Assembly: GCF_902459505.1 (NCBI RefSeq)
Contig: NC_047095.1
Location: 115,507,380-115,571,379, forward strand
DNA: 64,000 bases
Direction of reading: 5' to 3'
Origin: Geotrypetes seraphini
Lineage: Eukaryota > Chordata > Amphibia > Gymnophiona > Dermophiidae
Positions 34,801 to 43,800 of the stretch are shown piece after piece. The translations under genes were made by a program, and so were the position numbers. Within the stretch, counting starts at the first letter, position 1; each line of letters begins with the position of its first letter. A model generated the notes under the pieces. That model was not told the origin of the DNA. It searched no databases and saw only the letters and a program-made list of their open reading frames with translations.

Positions 34801-37800
34801 CCCTTGCCAAAGTTATTTTTGAGTTTAAAGCTGCAGCTGCAGCTCTTCTCACGATCCGCACCTGCGGCGGAAGCCTTCTCTCTGACATGACGTCAGAGGC
34901 TTCCGATGCAGGTATGGCTCGTGAGAGGAGCCGGGGCGGCGGCTTTGAACTTAAAAATAACTTTGGCAAGGGACTGTAAGGGAGCCGGCCAGACCACGGG
35001 CTGCGCTGTGTTAGACGGAGTGAGGTCAAGAGAGGGGTGTCGCCTCCGTGCGTCCCTACTTAAGGTGCCTCCGCATGCGCAGAAGAAACCACCAGTGACT
35101 CCTTCTATTGTGCATGCGAAGCCACGGCGCTACAGAGCATGGATCACGCAGGTAGAAGTGCGGATGCGAACTGAGGGTTTTATTATTAGTGATGTTGTTA
35201 TTTCTAAGTTACATATTTCAAAGATTACATTTCGCTTAACAAAACCCTTCTTCAATGCCACATTAGCAATCTAAGCCACGGTCACACTTTACTTGCATCG
35301 GCGTGATGCCTGCACAGAGGTTCTGATGATAAGCAGCAAAGATGTGCATTGGTTGTAATTCTCCATAAGGGCAGCAAATCTCACTTCTGCAGACTGGCTT
35401 GGTGGCTCATTTTGTAGGTACTGAGCACATCAGTAAAGTATGAGGGGTGGAGGACCAGAAGAATCAGAACTAAAAATTATAACAACCTCCACAGGAAAAA
35501 TCACTCATAGATTCATATTACTTTGAGATGATTACATTTATGGAAGGAAAAAGCTTCAGAATTTTAAAAAGGGCACAATTGCCGTAGTCTCCGTCATTCA
35601 ATCATAAGAAACATGATGGCAGATAAAGGCCAAATGGTCCATTCGGTTCATAGACAACGGCGCGAAAGACAAAAGCGCGCGCCGCCACGCCGCTCTAAAT
35701 TACAGTTTTTAGGGGCTCCGATGGGGGGTTTTGTTGGGGAACCCCCCCCAGTTTACTTAATAGACATCGCACCGGCGTTATGGGGGGGTTTGGGGGTTGT
35801 AACCCTCCACATTTTACTGTAAACTGAACTTTTTCCCTAAAAACAGGGAAAAAGTGAAGTTTTCAGTAAAATGTGGGGGGTTACAACCCCCCACACCTCC
35901 CACAACGCGGCACGATGTCTGTTAAGTAAAGTGGGGGGGGTTCCCCCCCACGGCCCCCCGTCGGAGCACTAAAAACAGTAATTTAGAGCGGTGTGGCGGC
36001 GCGCGCTGCGCTCAATTGTCTGGGCGCGCCTTTGTCCCGGCGTGCTTTTGACCTGACACCGTCCATTCAGTCTGCCCTTCCGCAGCATCCACTATCTCCT
36101 CTCCCTATAGGCTATGGGGCTCTTAATCAAAAACTTAAACACGTCTTAAAAACCCGTCCCCAAGTGCCGATAATCAAAACAAATGTCTGGATGTTCCACG
36201 GGACTTTTTATGTCTCCAAATGCCGCTGTGCGCCCAGAGCTAAAAGGGGCGTATCTGGCAGTATGTGGGCGGGATGGGGGCCGACCTAGACTTATGTTCT
36301 TAAGTTACGTAAAGCAGCCGTTTCATTATCTGCCAACTGAAGGGTTAAACCCTGCTAAGCTAACTCACCACATTCACAATTTCAGAGTTCAATTACACAT
36401 TGTGTGACAAATAAGCTTTGAGGTGTTCTGCTGCCACTTACACGTGTTGGATGTAGACCTCCCTGTGAAAAGTGACAGTATTCTGTGATTTATGTGATCA
36501 AGTTGCGTGTAATGTTTAATATGAAGCCACGCTCAGGTGCCCAATTACCCATTTGCTCATGTCACTGCAGAGCTGCTCCCTGAACGGGACCATCTGAGAA
36601 GTATAAAATTACCTTCAAGAACTCCTTGGCTGGCTGGCGGCTCTTCTGCTCTATCTCTGTGATCAGCTGGGTCAGGGAGGAGATTTTCTCGGAGAATTTC
36701 TTGACGTTTCCCTGCCCCGTCAGTGCGATTCGCTTCTCCGTCTCCTCCAGCCTGGCGAAGACGGCGTGCTCCCTGTCGCTCAGCATCTGGCGCAGCTGGG
36801 CCAGTTCCTTCACGCATTTCTGCTTCTCCATTCTCACCTTTTCCTTTAAATCAAACAAGCGGACACATTTGGGGGTGGGGGGGTGAAATCATTTTATATA
36901 ATCGAGTACTTATGTGGGACATCCAAAAAGATCCTGGGCCTGATATTAAAAAAAAAAAAAAAAATCTCACCTAAAAATAATTAACATGTAATATATTATA
37001 CTAGTATTTTAGCCCGTTACATTAACGGGTGCTAGAATATATGTCTGTCTGTCTTTATTTCCGTCTCTCTCTCTCTCTGTCCTGCTGTCTTTCTTTCTGT
37101 TTGTCTCTGACCCTGGCCCCCTTTGTCTGTCTGTCTTTCTGTGTCTCTCCCTGTCCCTGTGTCTTTCTTCTTTTCTTTCTGTCTCCCTTCCTCCCGCTGT
37201 CTTTCTTTCTTTCTGTCTCTCTCCCTGCCCCTGTCCCTTTCTTCCTATCTCCTTCCCTACTTCCCTGTCCAGCAGCCGCAGCATTCCCTCTCCCTCTATT
37301 TACCGCGAGAGGAGCCTGCACGGACCTAACAGCCCGAGCCCCCAGCAGTGTAACTTCCCGGCGGCTCCTCTCACGATCGCCGCCTTCTCCGACGCAGGAG
37401 CAGCTCGTGAGAGGAGCTGCAGCGTCTTTGAGAAGTTGAAAAAAAACTTTGGCCCGTCTCCGTGCTCGGCCGCGGCGAGCTACAGCTGCCGCGGCCTGCA
37501 GCCGCCAACAGCCGCCGCGGCCGACATCCGCCTTGCCATATATTTTTTTTTAGTTGAAAGACGCGGCGGTGGCTCCTCTCATGATCCCCACCTGCGTCAA
37601 AAGTCCGACGCAGGCGGGGATCGTGAGAGTAGCCACCACTGCGTCTTTCAAAGAACCGTAAGCCGCGCATGCGCACTTCCTATGGGTCGCTACAGCTCAC
37701 AGAAAACGGACCCACGCGATGGGAGTGCGCATGCGCGGCCTAGCGTTTTATTATATTAGATGCTCCTGCCTGTGGATTTTCACTTTTGTCATTCAAGCCT

Positions 37801-40800
37801 TATTATCTCAAATTGATTACTGCAATCTTTTGCATCATCTCGGATTGTCGAAGAAGACTTGCAAACCTGTCCAACTTCTAATGAATTCAGCGGCTAGATT
37901 GATAATGGGTATTCCTAGGGTTGCCCATATTACTCCAATCTTAAAAGCTCTCCACTGGTTACCTGTTCAGCAGAGAATTTGCTATAAAGCTCTGTCTGTC
38001 GTTCATCAAATATTATAACTTTTGGTGGAATTCAGTATGCCATATGTATAAAATGGAACGTACATTTGCAACACAAAAAGGTTATATAGATAAGTTTAAG
38101 AAGATTTGGGGATCATCAATAGATTTTTGCAATGAATGATACAATTTTCCCATAATAAGATATTGATAAGAGGGGGGTGGGGGGGTGGGAGGGTTTATTT
38201 TATTCATCTTATAATATAAATAATTTATCAATATATCTTGTAGTATTATATGCAGTTGGCAAAGGAAGGGGAGGGGATGGGTTTATAATTGAGAAATAGT
38301 TGGTATACTTATTAAATATTATATACTGTTTCAAAATTATAGTAAAAGATTATATAATGACTAGTCTTTAAGCCCGTTACATTAACGGGTGCTAGAATAG
38401 AGTGTCTGTCTGTCTGTGTTTCTTTATCTCTCTCCTTGGCCGCTGTCTGTGTCCTTCTGTCTCCCCCCCCCCCCGAGCAAAGCTGTCTGCCCCCAGCACA
38501 CACCTCCCACCCAAAGCAGCCCCTTTTCCCTCTTCCTATCTCTCCATGGCCCCTTTCCCTCTCCCTCTGGCCCCCTGAATTAATCCCCCTGCTTACCCTC
38601 CCTCCATCCTGGCGTCTTCTGGCCTGCTCCTCTTCAAAGCAGGCCGCGATCGTGGTGGCCGGCCCCAGCGAACTTCGCAGGCCGCTCCCCAACCCGGAAG
38701 CACGCTCTCCCCTGACGCGATCCCGTGCGTCAGAGTGAACGTGCCACCGAGGCCGGAAAGTGGCCCGCGAGGCCCGCCAAAGCCGGTCACGATCGCAGGC
38801 TGCCCCGAAGAGGAGGATCAGCGGCAGCGGCAGTGACAGCAGCGGTGAGCGAGGGCGGGAGGCATTGTCCAGCTTGCTTCGGGTTGGTGAGGTGAGGGCG
38901 GGAGGTCTGTTGAGCTTCCTTCGGGTTGGTGAAGACGGGAGGAGGGGAGTGGCCAGAGTGATCATTGGCCGGGTTCTGAAATGGAACACGGCCACGGATC
39001 ACACACCACGGCCGCAATAATCACGCTTTTTTAAAAGCGCATGCGCCACTAACCTTTTATTATATAGGATACATTATATATATAGTATAGTAATGTATGA
39101 AAAGGAATATCAAGTGTGTATGTAATGAAATTGTATAAATTTAAGTGGTACACTTGTTATATGAAAAATGAATAAAAAACTTAACAAAAATATTGTACTC
39201 CTCTTCTCCTACTTGTTTTCAAAGCTTGTGGGAAATCTATCAGCCCGCAAGATGTCTGAGATCTGAGGGAGGGATGTTGCTCATCAGTTTAAAAGAAAAT
39301 GGGTTTCGTTATGTTAAATCTAGAATATCTATTTTCTCACTTGCCGGTAAGAATCTTTGGAATTCAATTCCAAGTATAATGGGATTATGCAAAGATCGTG
39401 TGTCTTAAGAAAATGTTAAAAAACACAATTATTTATGGACACCTTTCTTTAATTCTGTGGTTATTACACTTCTCCCTCCGTACTTGCGGTTTCAGCATGC
39501 GCAGTTTCAATTTTTTGCGATTTTTTAAGCTTGCTGGCTCCTCCCCTCAAATTATGTCAGCTTGCAGAGAGAAATTGCCGATTCCAAGCGTTTACAGAGA
39601 AAAAAGCGCCGATTCCCAGCACTTTCCTTCACCGTGTTTTGACTCCCCTTCAGGAACAGGCCAGGTCTCCCACCATGTTATTCGCGGTTTCACCATATTC
39701 ACGATGGCTTTTAATAGAAAACAGCGAATAACATATGAAAAAGTTATTTGTGCTTTTTCTGTATTCACGGGTCTGTTAATCCCCTATCACAGGGGTAGGC
39801 AATTCCGGTCCTCGAGAGCCGGAGCCAGGTCAGGTTTTCAGGATCTCCACAATAAGTATGCACGAGATAGATTTGCACCTCAAAGAGGCAGTGCATGCAA
39901 ATCCATCTCATACATATTCATTGTGGCTATCCTGAAAACCTGACCTGGCTCCGGCTCTCGAGGGCCGGAATTGCCTACCCCTGCCCTATCACAGCGAATA
40001 TGGAGGGAGAAGTGTATCTGTTTCAGATTTAAAGAATTCTGCATTGAGGAAATTTGTGGGGTAGATTTATTTGTTTACTGCATTTTACAATGTTTGTTTG
40101 TGTTTGAAATTGTGGATGTAAATGTTTTGGACATTGCTTAGATTTAAGCGATCCATAAATTTTTAAAATAATATAGAAAGTGCTCAGTCAGAAGTTAGGA
40201 CCATCCCTACCGGCAATGGCATAATCAGAAACATCACTGTATCACCGGCCTACCAGACTAATTTAACAAGATTTTTGTACAAGACAATCAGTGGAGTGAC
40301 GATGTTCCCAAATGGACTTTATTTGAAAGTATCAAAGTTCCAAAGGTACACTAAAATCATCCATATAAAATAATTGCAAATGCAAGCAGTGTCTCACTTC
40401 CGGTTCACCACACAATTGGACCCCTGAAGAAGACTTTATGTCGAAACGCGGACCGTGTTGGGTCCTGTATCCCTAGCGGAGTAGGTCCTTTAAGGCTCTT
40501 ATGTGGATGATTTACTTTTATGTGGATGGAATTATTTTATGTGGATGATTTTAGTGTACCTTTGGAACTTTGATACTTTCAAATAAAGTCCATTTGGGAA
40601 CATCGTCACTCCAGAGTTTTTTTGGTTTTCTCTGGATTTTCTTCTTTGTGGATATTTTGGAGTCAATTCCTTTTGTTTTTTGTACAAGACAATCAAAAAG
40701 AATTTAATTGTTAAACTTATCTTGAGCAGACTCCCTGTGGTCCATGTCTGTTCAGTCATCTGTGCAGACACCATTCCCGGTTTATCAATTCCTCACTCAT

Positions 40801-43800
40801 TTGTGAATCCCAGTGAAAAATCCATCCCCAAACCATTCCAAAAACATTCAGTGTCCATAGAGTTCCTATGAGCATTCAGTGCGCCAGCCTACGCTAAAAA
40901 ACGGCATTGCGGTTTGGTAAGGGGGGGGAGGGGTAAATGTGCTGCCTGCCATTGGCTGAAGATTGAAACTCAAACTACAAACACAGATCAAATGTATAAA
41001 TTATCCAACCCACACTCTGATGTATGCACGTTAACAAAAATGGGGGTACAGGATGACTTGTGCTTCCTTTAGTATAATTTTTCTCTTGCACCTAAAGTGC
41101 TTTGAATTATAAGTAATTAGATTTATTGGCACACTTATTTTAGATCTATAAACAATAACTTAATTTGAAGATAGAACTCATCCCCAAACTCGATGAGGTT
41201 GAAGTATCATAAATATGCATATTTCTCAGTAAAGAGACCTCTTATAACCTAGATGTTATTTCAAGTCTTCATTCTGAAAGCATATGATGTAATCATCTAC
41301 TTCAAAACCTCCTTCCTACCTCTAAATTTATTTCTAAATTTATTGAAATATTTATTGATGAAATGGTTAAAGAACCAACTAACTAACTGGGGGGATATAA
41401 TTTAAAATTGTTAAGCTTCTAAACACCTCAGTATTGGTTAAGATAAAGGGGGGGGGAATATGACTGACAATAATTGTTAATTATTATTATATGGGTGGGA
41501 GGGATGGGATTCTTTTATATTTATATATTTGGAGGATTACAAATAAGATTGTCAAGTGATTAATTAATATATTTCTGAGTGATTATTGTACACTTGTTGT
41601 AATTTCTGAAAATGAATAAAGATTAAAAAAATAAAATAAAATTGTTAAGCTTTATCTATCTATATATTGTTCTAAGTATATACTTTATACAAGAGCAACA
41701 ACATTTATCTTCGTGGCTTCTCCAGCCAAAGCCAATATTGGGGGACCATGAACTGCCCGACGCTCACATTGAATTCAGAGTGTTTCAGCTAATGGAAAGC
41801 CTTCTTCGGGGGACAATGTTGCTGTTGTGCCACTTGCCTTACAATCTTACGGACCTTCCTACTAAATTATATCCCCCAGTTAGTTAGTTGGTTCTTTAAC
41901 CATTTCATCAATAAATATTTCAATAAATTTATAAAGAAATAAATAAATTTATAGGTAGGAAGGAGGTTTTGAAGTAGATGATTACATCATATGCCTTCAG
42001 AAATGAAGGCTTGAAATAACATCTAGATTATAAGAACATAAGAAATGCCTTCACCGGAACAGACCCTAGGTCCATCTAGACCCGCGCACGCGGAGGCCAA
42101 GCTAGGTGTTCCCTGATGAATCCCTTGTTTGCCCGTATCCTTCAATGTGATTTGCAAGAAGGTGTGCATCCAACTTGCCCTTGAATCCCCGAATGGGGGT
42201 CTCCGTCACAACCTCCTCTGAGAGAGCATTCCAGGCGTCCACCACTCGCTGTGTAAAGCGGAACTTCCTGACATTTGTCCTGGATCTGTTGCCCCTCAGT
42301 TTCAGTCCATGACCTCTTGTCCGTGTCACATTTGACAATGTGAATAACGATGTTTCTTGCTCTATTTTGTTGAATCCTTTTAGTATTTTTAAAGTCTCTA
42401 TCATATCCCCTCGCAGTCTTCTCTTCTCGGGGGTGAACAATCCCAGTTTTCCGAGGCGTTCTTTGTAGCTCAAATTCTCCATACCTTTTACTAGCTTCGT
42501 GGCTCGCCTCTGCGCCCTCTCCAGCAGGGTTATATCTTTCTTTAGATAGGGAGACCAGTGTTGAACACAGTACTCCAAATGTGGTCTGACCATTGCTCTG
42601 TAAAGCGGCATTAAGACGTCTGCTGATCTACTCGCGATTCCCTTCTTTATCATGCCCAACATCCTGTTCACTTTCTTTGCCGCCGCTGAGAAATATGCAT
42701 ATTTATGATACTTCAACCTCATTATCGAGTTTGGGGATGAGTTCTATCTTCAAATTAAGTTATTGTTTATAGATCTAAAATAAGTGCGCCAATAAATCTA
42801 ATTACTTATAATTTAAAGCACTTTAGGTGCAAGAGAAAAATTATACTAAAGGAAGCACAAGTCATCCTAGACCCCCGTTTTTGTTAACTGGCTGAAGATT
42901 GAGCTGAATAAGACAGGAAAAATGCTCGAATACCTGAATGTACACCACTTAGCTCATAAGAAGGAATATAAATACAAAATAAATGTACAAATAATAAAAA
43001 TCAATCAATACTAACGGTCAGGCTGGAGATTTTCCTCTCCTCAGCACTCTTCGCCTCCTGAGCTTTAGTCAGTTCCTTCCTCAAAGGTTCCAGACGGCTC
43101 TGGAGTTTCCTCTTCGTGAGAGGAAAGAAGATAAATACAGCAGGATAATAATAATCTGAAAGCCACAAACCTTTGCAGTTGGAGACAATAAGGTGATTTG
43201 ATAGGACAGTAATACACGTAAATACAATGTGTTCGTATTACTCCTGCTGGAATTCTGCACAAAAAAAAAAATTGAAAATTTATCGCAATATGGGTATGCT
43301 TTCTAGCAGGGAGTACTGCAGAACCACTGTACCCCTAACAAAGTTGCAATTGTAAATCTTATAGCGCAGTGGTTCCCAACCCTGTCCTGGAGGACCTCCC
43401 AGGCCAGCCGGGTTTTCAGGATAGCCCTAATGAATATGCATGAGAGAGATCTGCCTATAATGGAGGTGCCAGGCATGCAAATCTGCTCCATGCATATTCA
43501 TTAGGGCTATCCTGAAAACCCGACTGGCCTGGGGGGGGGGGAGGGTCTTCCAGGAAAGGGTTGGGAACCACTGCGCTATAAGATTTACAATCGCAACTTT
43601 GTAGAATGCCACGTAGCAAGATGAGAGCACCTATCTAAACCGTGCCAATTAACAACAGTATTTGGCCCCCATCGCTCAATTAAATTGCGAATGCAAATGG
43701 GCTAAGCGCTCACAATTTTGAGCATCGTATGTAGACTCCAGGGTAACCCCCCTAATTCTGTAGCCTTAGCACTTAAATGTAAGCGCCATTTGCGTGCGAA

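Larger units (their letters stand above)
40967..42888 (-). mobile_element. Large snapback retroelement with hammerhead-like motif
   Basis: It is flanked by the 14-bp duplication TGGCTGAAGATTGA (40953..40966 and 42889..42902). The left arm 41030..41404 is complementary to the right arm 41863..42026 plus 42688..42888. Before the left arm is a 63-bp unpaired segment, which is the tail when read on the minus strand. The centre holds a hammerhead-like motif and an L1-like insertion, and a CR1 interrupts the right arm. Without insertions it would be about 1.05 kb. Same plan as 40291..40676. Confidence 0.75.
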
